From NCBI GenBank assembly GCA_009774145.1, contig VSND01000024.1:1-58177 (forward strand): a stretch of DNA of 58,177 nt, in the 5' to 3' direction. Source of the DNA: Lachnospiraceae bacterium. GTDB taxonomy: Bacteria; Bacillota; Clostridia; Lachnospirales; Lachnospiraceae. Shown in pieces: positions 42,183 through 50,326 of this stretch. The notes under the pieces are model-generated. The model worked only from the letters and a program-made list of their open reading frames with translations, had not been told where the DNA came from and did not search any database. Numbering within the stretch: position 1 is the stretch's first letter; each line of letters begins with the position of its first letter. The position numbers were made by a program, and so were the translations under genes.

Positions 42183-43730
42183 ATGATCATATTAAAAAAA
42201 ATAAAACTCGTGGCACTGACATCCGTTCTCTGCCTTTCTACTGTCTTTTCTACACCCGTTATTGCGGCAGAAGATCCCGCCGTCGAATCCGAAATACGAT
42301 ATAATATGGAAATCCAGTCCAATACCTGGGAAAACTGGCCGACAGGTCCCCAGGTCTATGCAGAGGCTGCCATCGTCATGGAGGCCGGTACCGGAACAAT
42401 CCTTTACAGTAAAAATATCGATCAGCAGATGTATCCTGCCAGCATCACCAAACTCATGACCGTGCTTCTGGCGCTTGAGCATCTCAACATGGACGAGGAG
42501 GTAACTTTTTCTCACAATGCGGTCTTTTCCATTGACTATAACAGCAGTCATATTGCCAGAGACGAAGGAGAGATCCTGACCGTTGAGGAATGTCTCTATG
42601 CTATCCTGCTGGAGTCCGCCAACGAGTGTTCCAACGCCATCGCAGAACACATTTCCGGTTCCACAGAGGCTTTTGCCGAGCTGATGAATCAGAGAGCAGC
42701 GGAACTGGGGTGTACCAATACACATTTTGTCAACCCTCACGGGCTTCCGGATGAAAACCATTATACCTCTTCCCGTGACATGGCACTGATTGCGCAGGAA
42801 GTCATTAAACATGAAAAATTCCGTCAGATCAGCGGCACCCCACGCTATACGCTCCGCGCAACCAATAAAAAATCCGAAGAACTGCTGATGAATAATCATC
42901 ATTATATGATCAGCAGCTATAAAACTTCCCGTTATCTGGATAATACGGTATTCGGCGGTAAAAACGGTTATACGACGGTTGCTCTGAATACGCTGGTTAC
43001 CTGCGCCACCAGAAACGGTATGGATCTGATCGTCGTCACCATGAAGACGCAGGGGAGTGCAGAACGGGGAGTTCCTGTCTATACGGATACCGCAAATCTT
43101 CTGAATTATGCAAGTGAGAATTTTCACAAAGTCAACATTTCAGAAAACGAGGAAAATTTTACCATAGGACAGGGGGAACTGTTTGATACCGGAACTTCCA
43201 TCTTTGGCACTACGGCTCCCACCATTGATATGGATCCGGAAGGATACGTGGTTCTGCCGGTCAATGCGGATTTTGCCGATGCATCTCCTCAGCTTGATTT
43301 TCTGGATGATTCCGATTCCAGTATCATCGCCACTTTAAGCTACACCTATGCAGGACAGAGCATAGGTTCTACCAGTCTTCTGCTGTCAAAGAGTGATATA
43401 CAGGAATTTGAATTCGGCAATCCGGAGGAACAGGACCCTTCTTTATCAACAGATTCGGAAGAAAATTCCGGCGATGAAGCCTCCTCCTCTTCCAGTACAG
43501 AAGTCCATCTGATCCGAATCAACCTCCGGACCGTCGGAATCGTCATCGGCAGCATTCTGCTTTTGTCAGCAGCTCTTTTCTTCCTCTGGAAGACTGCCCG
43601 TGACCATGATATCGAATTAAATCCGGTGAAACGCTGGAAAAACCGAATGGAAAAAAAGAATGCCTTCGGCATTCAGAACCGGAGGCATTATAAGAGCTGG
43701 AAACGCAGAAATAACCGGAAATGGTTTTAA
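42183..43730 (+). CDS. D-alanyl-D-alanine carboxypeptidase (peptidase S11, DacF-like)
   Basis: A 515-residue penicillin-binding protein that trims the terminal D-Ala from wall peptides. Signal peptide 1-29; S11 domain with SITK at 87-90 (catalytic Ser87), SAN at 145-147 and KNG at 260-262, where KTG is more usual; a strand-rich C-terminal domain; a Ser/Glu-rich linker; a transmembrane helix (VGIVIGSILLLSAALFFLW) and a very basic cytoplasmic tail. C-terminal anchoring by a true helix is unlike the amphipathic helix of E. coli PBP5. GAGGAAAG precedes the ATG at 42183. Confidence 0.88.
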   Translation: MIILKKIKLVALTSVLCLSTVFSTPVIAAEDPAVESEIRYNMEIQSNTWENWPTGPQVYAEAAIVMEAGTGTILYSKNIDQQMYPASITKLMTVLLALEHLNMDEEVTFSHNAVFSIDYNSSHIARDEGEILTVEECLYAILLESANECSNAIAEHISGSTEAFAELMNQRAAELGCTNTHFVNPHGLPDENHYTSSRDMALIAQEVIKHEKFRQISGTPRYTLRATNKKSEELLMNNHHYMISSYKTSRYLDNTVFGGKNGYTTVALNTLVTCATRNGMDLIVVTMKTQGSAERGVPVYTDTANLLNYASENFHKVNISENEENFTIGQGELFDTGTSIFGTTAPTIDMDPEGYVVLPVNADFADASPQLDFLDDSDSSIIATLSYTYAGQSIGSTSLLLSKSDIQEFEFGNPEEQDPSLSTDSEENSGDEASSSSSTEVHLIRINLRTVGIVIGSILLLSAALFFLWKTARDHDIELNPVKRWKNRMEKKNAFGIQNRRHYKSWKRRNNRKWF

Positions 43731-43747
43731 AACCCTCTGAAAACAAA

Positions 43748-43793
43748 CGACCGATTTCTGCATGGCAGTACACATGCAGAAAATCGGTCGTTT
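43748..43793 (+). terminator. terminator of the carboxypeptidase gene
   Basis: CGACCGATTTCTGCATG pairs with CATGCAGAAAATCGGTCG (one bulge), followed by TTT. Confidence 0.8.
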
Positions 43794-44034
43794 CATTTTC
43801 ATCCTGTTTTCAATAATGTGGTATCGCCTTCTGCAGAAGTACACCATTTTGTTCCTGCAGGTAAATTTTACAATACGTGATACACCATTCACTCCGGTCA
43901 GCTTTCCATTGCCCTTTCCAGAGAAAGGCTGCTGGATATGGGATTCATTACAGACACATCACGAAGGATTTCGGAATCTGCACCGGATGATCCGGCCGGT
44001 GCAGAAGAACATGGAACAGAATCAAAACCGTCCC

Positions 44035-44076
44035 AAAAGCGATACCGGGGAGACACAGTACCCTCCCCGGTATCGC
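44035..44076 (-). terminator. terminator of the small unknown gene
   Basis: A 14-bp perfect stem GCGATACCGGGGAG / CTCCCCGGTATCGC with a 10-nt loop; TTTT on the minus strand. Confidence 0.8.
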
Positions 44077-44381
44077 TACCGGAAGTTGATCACCCATCGG
44101 CTCTCCGACTGATAATAGATCAGCCATGCCCGCATTTTCTGGCCATGAAGCACCAGCGTACAGTCATATTCTATGGAAGGAATCCCCGTATACCTCTTTT
44201 TTTCCTGGGAATGCACCGTAATATCCCGAATTGTCTGAATCTCACCGTCTTCATCCTGTATCTTCAGCATAAGGGGCATGATCTTCCCTGTACTGGTAAA
44301 CCAGCATTCACAGGCGATCTTTTTCTGAGTCCCTCTGACTTTGCCTGCATCTGCCGTATAAGTACCCATACCAGATGCCAT
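44076..44381 (-). CDS. small hypothetical protein
   Basis: A 101-residue protein I do not recognise: a beta-rich pattern (KKIACECWFTS, MPLMLKIQDEDGEIQTI, YDCTLVLHGQKMRAWLIYY) without signal or membrane segments. The ATG at 44381 has GGGGG 8 bases upstream; a GTG two codons earlier is less well spaced. It is followed by a very strong terminator, which supports real transcription. Confidence 0.55.
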   Translation of the reverse strand: MASGMGTYTADAGKVRGTQKKIACECWFTSTGKIMPLMLKIQDEDGEIQTIRDITVHSQEKKRYTGIPSIEYDCTLVLHGQKMRAWLIYYQSESRWVINFR

Positions 44382-44970
44382 TTCCACTTCCCCCTTTCTG
44401 TCCGGTCATTTTCACTGATTGATAATATGAAACCCGACTGCAATATATGCGCTCGGCCCGTATACCATTTATTGTTCCGGAAAAACAGATTTCTATGAGC
44501 GATGCAGACAAAAAATCCGGGGGTTCCGCGATGACCGTCTCTCGGGCGATCCCTCAGTTAGAACCAACCACTTTTTCCCTGTCCCAAATGAGCATGAGCA
44601 ACCCACCTGATATTTCCTGTTATGCGGTAAATGGGAAAAAATCGTCAGAGGTATTTCCGTATCTATCCACTTGAACAGATGCACTGTAAGGTTATACGGT
44701 TATATTAAGGTTTGCCTGATCAAGAACGATTCTCTCCCCCGGTACACTCCCGATGTCTTCCGAGAAGTTATGGAACAGACTGAAAATACATCAAATGTTC
44801 TTTGAATTAAAAAATAAATTTTTCTGTCACACAGAGGAAACGATACCGTCTAATGAAACATACGGAGAAAATTTTGCACAGGAGTGCTGCAAAATTTATG
44901 CACAGGAATGAAAAGCATTTCTGTAAATATTCCGTTACAAATCTCATCTGCACTTCAGAAAAGAGGACCT
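44382..44970. other. 590-bp gap, left edge of the accessory region
   Basis: No convincing gene. Between 44490 and 44600 there is GC-richer DNA with GGGGGTTCCGCG and GGTTCTAAC/GTTAGAACC-type complementary pieces and a T-run on the minus strand (AAAAAA at 44510-44515) that might be an RNA or a transposon remnant. Confidence 0.3.
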
Positions 44971-46557
44971 ATGAATCCATTCACCAACGAAGAATTACTG
45001 GACCTGATTCAAAAAGCCACCGCGGGAGACAAGCCGTCCCTGGAGACGGTGATGCTCAGTGTGCAGGATCTGGTATTCAACCTGTCCCTCCGGATGCTGG
45101 GGACCTTTCCGGATGCGGAGGATGCCTCTCAGGATATTCTTTTAAAGGTCATGACCCATCTGTCATCCTTTAAGGGGGAAAGCGCCTTCTCCACCTGGGT
45201 ATTCCGTATTGCGGTGAATCACCTCAAAGACTACAAAAAGCACATGTTCGCCCAGTTTCCTTTAAGCTTTGAATTCTATGGGGATGACATCCAAAATGCC
45301 AGGACAGGGGATGTACCGGATTTGACCCAGAATGTGGAGCAGGCAATCCTCGCGGAAGAATTGAAGCTGTCCTGTACCAATGTGATGCTGCAGTGCTTGG
45401 ATACCAAGAGCCGCTGTATTTTCATTCTTGGTACCATGTTCCATGTGGACAGCCGCATTGCCGGGGATATCCTGGGCATCACGCCGGAGGCTTACCGTCA
45501 GCGTCTGTCAAGGGTGCGCAAAAAGATGGCAGATTTTCTGGGGGAATACTGCGGGGAATACGGGAAGGGAAACTGCCGCTGCGCAGACAGGGTGAACTAC
45601 GCCATTCAGAGTCATCGGATCCATCCCGCACAGCTTTATTTCCAGCCAGCCGCTCCTGCCCAGGTGATACTGGATGTAAAGGAAGCCATGGAGGAGATCG
45701 ATGACCTGTCACAGGAATTTTCCTTCTGCAGAACTTACCAGTCCCCGGAAAACCTGAAACAGTTTATCAAGGAATTTTTAAACGGGGCGTCATTTTCCGT
45801 TGTAGGAAACAGTCAGGAAACGGCAGGCTCCGTGTATTCCGGAAGAGAGTCTGCAAAGCAGGAAGGAGAATCTATGGATACGCAGTTGATTTTGCGCTAC
45901 CTGAAAAGCTTAAGCGAAAATAATAATCGGGAATGGTATCATGCACATAAGGCAGCATACAAAGAGGCAAATGCTCAGTTTGAGGCACTGGTGCAGGAAT
46001 TGATTTTGCAGATCGGAAAATTTGACAGAAACATTTTGCCTGGAGAGGCAAAAGAGCTGACTTTTAAGCTGGTGAGGGATACCCGTTTCAGCCATGACAA
46101 GTCGCCTTATCATCCGGCATTCCGGGCGCATATCGGCCCTGGTGGAAAACTGCCTGTGCCGGTTGGATACTATCTGATGATCAAACCAAGGGGTCAGTCC
46201 TTCCTTGGCGGTGGACTGTTTGCAGCTTCGTTCAAAGATGCCACTTCCATGGTCCGGGATCATATTGCGGCAAATGGCGGAGAATGGGAGCGTATCCTTC
46301 ATGATCCGGGGTTTCAGAAGGAATTTTCCGTGCAGGGAACCGCCCTGAAAAATGTGCCCGCCGGTTATGACAAAGAGCATCCGCAAGCGGAGTATTTGAA
46401 ATTTAAAAGCTGGTATCTGGAATATCCGGTCAGTGATGATATGGTCGCTGATGGGGAACGGTTTCTGGCAGAGGCAGTACGGCTGTTTCGGATTATGAAA
46501 CCCTTCAATGATTTTCTTAACCAGGCATTGAAAGATTTTCAGATGCCTGCAAGGTAA
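44971..46557 (+). CDS. ECF-like sigma factor read in frame into a DUF2461 domain
   Basis: The open frame gives 528 residues. Residues 1-190 are a sigma-70 protein: region 2 GTFPDAEDASQDILLKVM with FKGESAFSTWVFRIAVNHL, region 4 LGITPEAYRQRLSRVRKKM; then a Cys-containing helical tail (CGEYGKGNCRCADRVNY) like that of zinc-binding ECF proteins. Residues 302-528 are a complete DUF2461 domain (NNREWYHAHKAAY, TRFSHDKSPYHPAFRAHI, FKSWYLEYPV). Between them lies AAGGAGAATCT then ATG (45874), a good ribosome site, and no stop. Either the sigma stop was lost or this is a real fusion with an internal start. Confidence 0.75.
   Translation: MNPFTNEELLDLIQKATAGDKPSLETVMLSVQDLVFNLSLRMLGTFPDAEDASQDILLKVMTHLSSFKGESAFSTWVFRIAVNHLKDYKKHMFAQFPLSFEFYGDDIQNARTGDVPDLTQNVEQAILAEELKLSCTNVMLQCLDTKSRCIFILGTMFHVDSRIAGDILGITPEAYRQRLSRVRKKMADFLGEYCGEYGKGNCRCADRVNYAIQSHRIHPAQLYFQPAAPAQVILDVKEAMEEIDDLSQEFSFCRTYQSPENLKQFIKEFLNGASFSVVGNSQETAGSVYSGRESAKQEGESMDTQLILRYLKSLSENNNREWYHAHKAAYKEANAQFEALVQELILQIGKFDRNILPGEAKELTFKLVRDTRFSHDKSPYHPAFRAHIGPGGKLPVPVGYYLMIKPRGQSFLGGGLFAASFKDATSMVRDHIAANGGEWERILHDPGFQKEFSVQGTALKNVPAGYDKEHPQAEYLKFKSWYLEYPVSDDMVADGERFLAEAVRLFRIMKPFNDFLNQALKDFQMPAR
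45874..46557 (+). CDS. DUF2461 protein, internal start within the sigma fusion
   Basis: From this ATG the product has 227 residues, the normal size of a stand-alone DUF2461 (TIGR02453) protein, and AAGGAG lies 6 bases upstream. This argues that a free DUF2461 protein is made even if the fusion is translated. The family has no proven function. It shares the stop with the larger reading frame. Confidence 0.6.
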   Translation: MDTQLILRYLKSLSENNNREWYHAHKAAYKEANAQFEALVQELILQIGKFDRNILPGEAKELTFKLVRDTRFSHDKSPYHPAFRAHIGPGGKLPVPVGYYLMIKPRGQSFLGGGLFAASFKDATSMVRDHIAANGGEWERILHDPGFQKEFSVQGTALKNVPAGYDKEHPQAEYLKFKSWYLEYPVSDDMVADGERFLAEAVRLFRIMKPFNDFLNQALKDFQMPAR

Positions 46558-46606
46558 CGGGATTTTATCATTTTGATATTTTTGAATTATATAGGGGGGA
46601 TTCATA

Positions 46607-46647
46607 ATGATGCTGGTGGCCGGATTCTCCCAGTCACCAGTATCATT
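46607..46647 (+). terminator. hairpin after the sigma-DUF2461 gene
   Basis: ATGATGCTGGTG pairs with CACCAGTATCAT with an inner GGA-TCC part; the following bases are only moderately T-rich. Confidence 0.5.
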
Positions 46648-46838
46648 TCCAAATCATAAATAGTACTGCATCCGGCCGATCCGGTTATTTTTTAAGAGCC
46701 GCCTGCTAAAGGATGTCCGTGCCGCTGCGGCAAAACAAATGGAAGACATCAACTGTTGGTTGAATCTGCCCAAATCAACTGCTGGTTCGTTTCAGAGCGA
46801 CTTTTTTCTATTATACTGATAGCAAGGAGGATAAAAAT

Positions 46839-47585
46839 ATGAACCAGGAAATGATGGGAAAATTCATTGCAACCTGTCGAAAAGAGAAGGAACTTACACA
46901 GAAACAATTAGCAGAAAAGTTGAGTATTACCGACCGGGCAGTATCAAAATGGGAAACCGGAAAAAGCATTCCGGATGCCGCCATTATGCTGGACCTATGT
47001 AAAATACTTGGTATCAGCGCAAATGAACTGCTCAGCGGAGAAAGGATCGCCATGGAAAATTATCAGAAAAAAGCAGAAGAAAATCTTGTGGAATTGCAGC
47101 AAAAAGCAAATAACGCCCAAAAAAGTTCGAATTTGCTTGTAAAGCTTGTAGTCTTAATTTTAGGAGTGTCGTTTATAGTCAAATATGGAATCGGAAGCAG
47201 AGCCTGTTATTTTGTGGATTTCATCAGCATGGAATTTATCCTGATTCCCTGCCTTCTAATACTGCTGTGTACAGGGTATTGGCGGAGTTTTCTAAAGGCA
47301 TTTGTCTATTTAATTAAGAGAGACTATTGCACAGCAGAAATGATAAAGGACAGCGCAAACGCGCTTAAACTGGTATGCAGATCCAGTTTAATCTGGGGAA
47401 GCATCGGCTTTACAATCAGCACGGTGAACCTTATGCGTCGTCATATGTCAGATCCCGGGTTTGCTGCCTTATGTGGGGATATATCGGTAGCGTTGCTTCC
47501 TCTGTTTTACTCCCTCGTTATAAATGCGGTATTGATGCCATTGTACTTTGAACTAAATCGTTTACATAGGAAAAACGCAGAGTGA
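46839..47585 (+). CDS. XRE-family regulator with membrane domain
   Basis: A 248-residue protein. Residues 1-65 are a Cro/C1 helix-turn-helix (FIATCRKEKELTQKQLAEKL, then ITDRAVSKWETGKSIPDAA). A coiled linker follows, then four or so transmembrane helices (VKLVVLILGVSFIV, LIPCLLILLCTG, and two more). Such DNA-binding membrane proteins in Firmicutes usually sense envelope or peptide signals. AAGGAGG precedes the ATG by 8 bases. A broken ABC-transporter gene lies next to it, so it may have regulated that transporter. Confidence 0.82.
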   Translation: MNQEMMGKFIATCRKEKELTQKQLAEKLSITDRAVSKWETGKSIPDAAIMLDLCKILGISANELLSGERIAMENYQKKAEENLVELQQKANNAQKSSNLLVKLVVLILGVSFIVKYGIGSRACYFVDFISMEFILIPCLLILLCTGYWRSFLKAFVYLIKRDYCTAEMIKDSANALKLVCRSSLIWGSIGFTISTVNLMRRHMSDPGFAALCGDISVALLPLFYSLVINAVLMPLYFELNRLHRKNAE

Positions 47586-47629
47586 GGGTATGATACGGTA
47601 AGATAAAAAAGCGCCAACGGATGAATCAA

Positions 47630-47977
47630 TCATCCGAAGGTGCTTTCTTTTTGTCCTGGATTTGAGCATAAAAATCCCTGTCCAGTGACCATGTATGTTG
47701 CCATTCTCCATATCAGATTCCCATCGCCTGCATACGCCTCATCCGCCTGCTTTTTGTCAAGAAGCAAAGGCATCAGGATCTTTTCCTGCACAGTCAGAAC
47801 CAGAAGCAGGTGAAACTGCTGAAAGACAAACCCGATGCTCCTGCGGCGCAGTGCAGACCGTTCCCGGTCAGAAAGGCTGTAAATATCCTGACCGTCATAA
47901 GTCAGCCGGCCAGACGTCGGCTGATCCAGTCCGGATAAATCATCCACAATCAATAATTTCCTTTTCATACTTTCCAC
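47630..47977 (-). pseudogene. remnant of an ABC transporter ATPase gene
   Basis: The frame carries DQPTSGRLTYDGQDIYSLSD and RRRSIGFVFQQFHLL, which is the region around the Q-loop of MacB/LolD-type ATPases. The Walker A segment before it has been deleted and the signature, Walker B and H-loop after it are missing; the last 35 residues are unrelated. It cannot be functional. Confidence 0.75.
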
Positions 47978-48240
47978 TTTCCACAGAGATTTTTTATTAT
48001 ATCACAGAAATCTCAAAGAATTCTCAAGCGTTATAAAAAGGTCATTCTATTGTAACCAGATAAACAGTACATACATTCCTTTTTTAGTCCCTTCTGATCC
48101 CGTCATTCCCAGGCCAGACCCCACCGGATACCGTCACTGTAAAGAAAAATAGAAAAGTTTGGTTTTACGGAAGTGTGTATAGCAGGTTACGGAGTCCCTT
48201 ATTCTTTTATCTGACCGACATAAAAATATGAATTTTTCTT
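47978..48240. other. gap before the BlaI-type operator
   Basis: No gene or clear signal seen other than the promoter elements at its right end. Confidence 0.3.
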
Positions 48241-48260
48241 AACACTACTGCAGTAGTGTT
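48241..48260. promoter_or_regulatory. BlaI/MecI-type operator
   Basis: AACACTACTGCAGTAGTGTT is a perfect 20-bp palindrome containing ACTACTGCAGTAGT, close to the BlaI/MecI operator core. It overlaps a TTGACA box (48259-48264). A half-site ACTACTACAGT lies at 48302. Confidence 0.7.
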
Positions 48261-48332
48261 GACAGCCCGATAAGAAAGGTGTAATGTTTAACCAAGCAGA
48301 AACTACTACAGTCTTATAGAAGGAGGATTAAA

Positions 48333-48497
48333 ATGGACATGAAACTTTTCGATTTAGAATTGAAAGTAATGTGTGTGCTTTGGAATGAGGGCGATACCAC
48401 GGCAAAACATATATCTGATGTTCTGAAAAAAGAAATTGGCTGGAACATGAATACCACCTACACACTGATCAAAAGATGTATCAAGAAAGTGTGTTAG
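48333..48497 (+). pseudogene. BlaI/MecI-family repressor, truncated
   Basis: The 54 residues contain the first two-thirds of the BlaI winged helix: LFDLELKVMCVLWNEGDTTA, then NMNTTYTLIKRCIKK, the recognition helix. Family members run about 120 residues and need the C-terminal helices to dimerise, so this stub, stopped at 48497 after IKKVC, should not repress. AGGAGG precedes the start. The intact operator upstream is now without its repressor in this window. The partner BlaR/MecR-type sensor is absent. Confidence 0.75.
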
Positions 48498-48540
48498 ACT
48501 AAACACAACAATAAATCGAATTAAAAAGGAGGGTGCTGAA

Positions 48541-49335
48541 ATGACCTATGCCGAGTATCAGGAGTACATGAGAAATTTTTTTGAACAGTATTATCAGAAG
48601 CTTTCACAGGAAGAAATTCATGTGACACTTCCTCTTGAGGAAGATGAAAAAGAAATGTGGAGTGATGATGGGAACCCTAATGATGAATGGAAGAAATGGA
48701 AGTTGGTTCCGGCTATGATTTCGGATGGGGAAATCAAGGCATTGGAAAAAGAAATAGGGGTTGAACTGCCTCTTTCCTTGAAAGCATTTCTGACTGTTAC
48801 CCATCACTGCTTTGATGACCCCATAGGACGTAATTCTGTAGCTGAACATTTTCAAGGAGTGAGAAACGCATGGAATCCTGTCCTTGTGAGATGTGGTTAT
48901 TTGCCTTTCACATGGGATGAAGAATGCTACTTCATCCGTTGTATTCGACTTAATAAAATGCCGGAAGAAGAGAAATGCGGAATTTACCAGATTGACCACG
49001 AAGTATTGTTTGACTTTGACGAAAACACGGTAACACCGGAAGAAATAGACCAAAGCATGGTGTTCATTTCCGAGAATCTGCTCACATATCTTGATGAGAT
49101 ACTTCATGATAGGGATTATGATTCTCTGCGAAAGGCTTCTAAAAAAGAGGTTCTTAGGGTATTGAAAGAAGAATGTGGGTTACAGAATTATGATGAATTA
49201 TCAGACAAAATAGATGATGACGAAGAATTTGATAAAATAATAACTGCGCTGAAACCAATTCAGAAACAGTATTCCATTTCAGATAATGATTTGGAGGAAA
49301 TCTTGTGGAGCATGGAGTATTCCACTGACTGGTGA
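48541..49335 (+). CDS. SMI1/KNR4 (SUKH) family immunity-like protein
   Basis: A 264-residue acidic soluble protein. The SUKH core starts near residue 60: MISDGEIKALEKEIGVELPLSLKAFLTV, then YLPFTWDEECYFIRC and a conserved hydrophobic strand. SUKH proteins in bacteria most often neutralise polymorphic or contact-dependent toxins. No toxin gene lies next to it. AAGGAGGG precedes the ATG by 8 bases. Together with the DMP19-like and other small genes at 52-54 kb it looks like part of an orphan immunity cluster. Confidence 0.78.
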   Translation: MTYAEYQEYMRNFFEQYYQKLSQEEIHVTLPLEEDEKEMWSDDGNPNDEWKKWKLVPAMISDGEIKALEKEIGVELPLSLKAFLTVTHHCFDDPIGRNSVAEHFQGVRNAWNPVLVRCGYLPFTWDEECYFIRCIRLNKMPEEEKCGIYQIDHEVLFDFDENTVTPEEIDQSMVFISENLLTYLDEILHDRDYDSLRKASKKEVLRVLKEECGLQNYDELSDKIDDDEEFDKIITALKPIQKQYSISDNDLEEILWSMEYSTDW

Positions 49336-49350
49336 GAAAATTCAGTCAAG

Positions 49351-49485
49351 TTTACACCACTGTTGGATGAAGGTGGAAATCCACTACCATCATCTTTGCC
49401 CCAGCTTAAAACCGTCAATGAACATTTCCGGGAACTCAAACGGGATTACATCAAGCTGTTCGGCCATGATTTTAATGAACCGTGA
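49351..49485 (+). pseudogene. C-terminal fragment of an unidentified protein
   Basis: A protein-like frame (LPQLKTVNEHFRELKRDYIK, ending FGHDFNEP) without a start codon, cut at its left end by the SUKH gene tail and touching the IS21 left end at its stop. I do not recognise the parent. Confidence 0.35.
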
Positions 49486-49582
49486 TTATTTCGCGCCAGC
49501 GGATCCGGAGCGGAACGTAGTTCCGCTCCACTGATTTTCCTTAGCGAACCACCGGTTCGCCTTTGGGATCCACCCCGTAGGG

Positions 49583-50326
49583 TTATTTCCTGGGTTTTGC
49601 GAAATACTCTCTCATGTTCATGCTGCCCGTTTCTATCCAATAGGCGGTATGTGCATAGCGGTCCACTATGGCTTCCGCCTGGACACCCTCGCCAAGCCGC
49701 TTGATCCAGTCATCTTTCCGGTACTGGGTGCAGAAGATAGTAGAGGTGGAGTCAGAACGCCGCTCCATCAGTTCAAAGAGAAAGTACAGCTCACTGTCCG
49801 ATATATCTGAGACCAGCCATTCATCCAGGATGAGGAGCGGGATTTTTCCATACCGGTTCAGCAGCTTCTTCGGGCTGCCTATGATGGCGGCACAGTCACC
49901 GTATTCCATGAGCAGGTCAGGAAGGCGGATATAAAGGACCCTGAACTGGTTAAGGCATGCCTGTTTCCCCAGGGCACAGGCCAGATATGTTTTGCCTGAT
50001 CCGGTAAATCCCTGCAGGACGATGCTCTGGTGGGCATCAATGTACTGGCAGCTGGACAGGTTCCCAGGAAGCTCCCTGTTCAGCCCCCGGCCTTCATACA
50101 GGATGCCCTGCATGTCCGCCTGCGGGAAGCGAAGTCTTGCAGACCTTATGAGCCTCTGGATCTTTGCGTTGTACTTTTCCTGATAAACATAATCCACCAG
50201 CCGCTGCATCCTGTCGTCAAACGGCAGCCCCAGTGTGGCTGGCTCAGCCTGCTGTGCCTCCAGCCCGGAGATGATTTCGCCAAGGTTCATTTCGCGCAGT
50301 TTGCGCCTGCTCTCATCATTGATCAT
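49583..50326 (-). CDS. istB: IstB-type transposition helper ATPase
   Basis: The 247-residue AAA+ helper of IS21 transposition. Walker A GFTGSGKTYLACAL near residue 100, Walker B LLILDEWL, sensor segment STIFCTQY, and an Arg-rich C-terminus (IVDRYAHTAYWIE). Start at 50326 has GGAGG 7 bases upstream and overlaps the istA end by 11 bp, the usual coupled arrangement. Confidence 0.9.
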   Translation of the reverse strand: MINDESRRKLREMNLGEIISGLEAQQAEPATLGLPFDDRMQRLVDYVYQEKYNAKIQRLIRSARLRFPQADMQGILYEGRGLNRELPGNLSSCQYIDAHQSIVLQGFTGSGKTYLACALGKQACLNQFRVLYIRLPDLLMEYGDCAAIIGSPKKLLNRYGKIPLLILDEWLVSDISDSELYFLFELMERRSDSTSTIFCTQYRKDDWIKRLGEGVQAEAIVDRYAHTAYWIETGSMNMREYFAKPRK

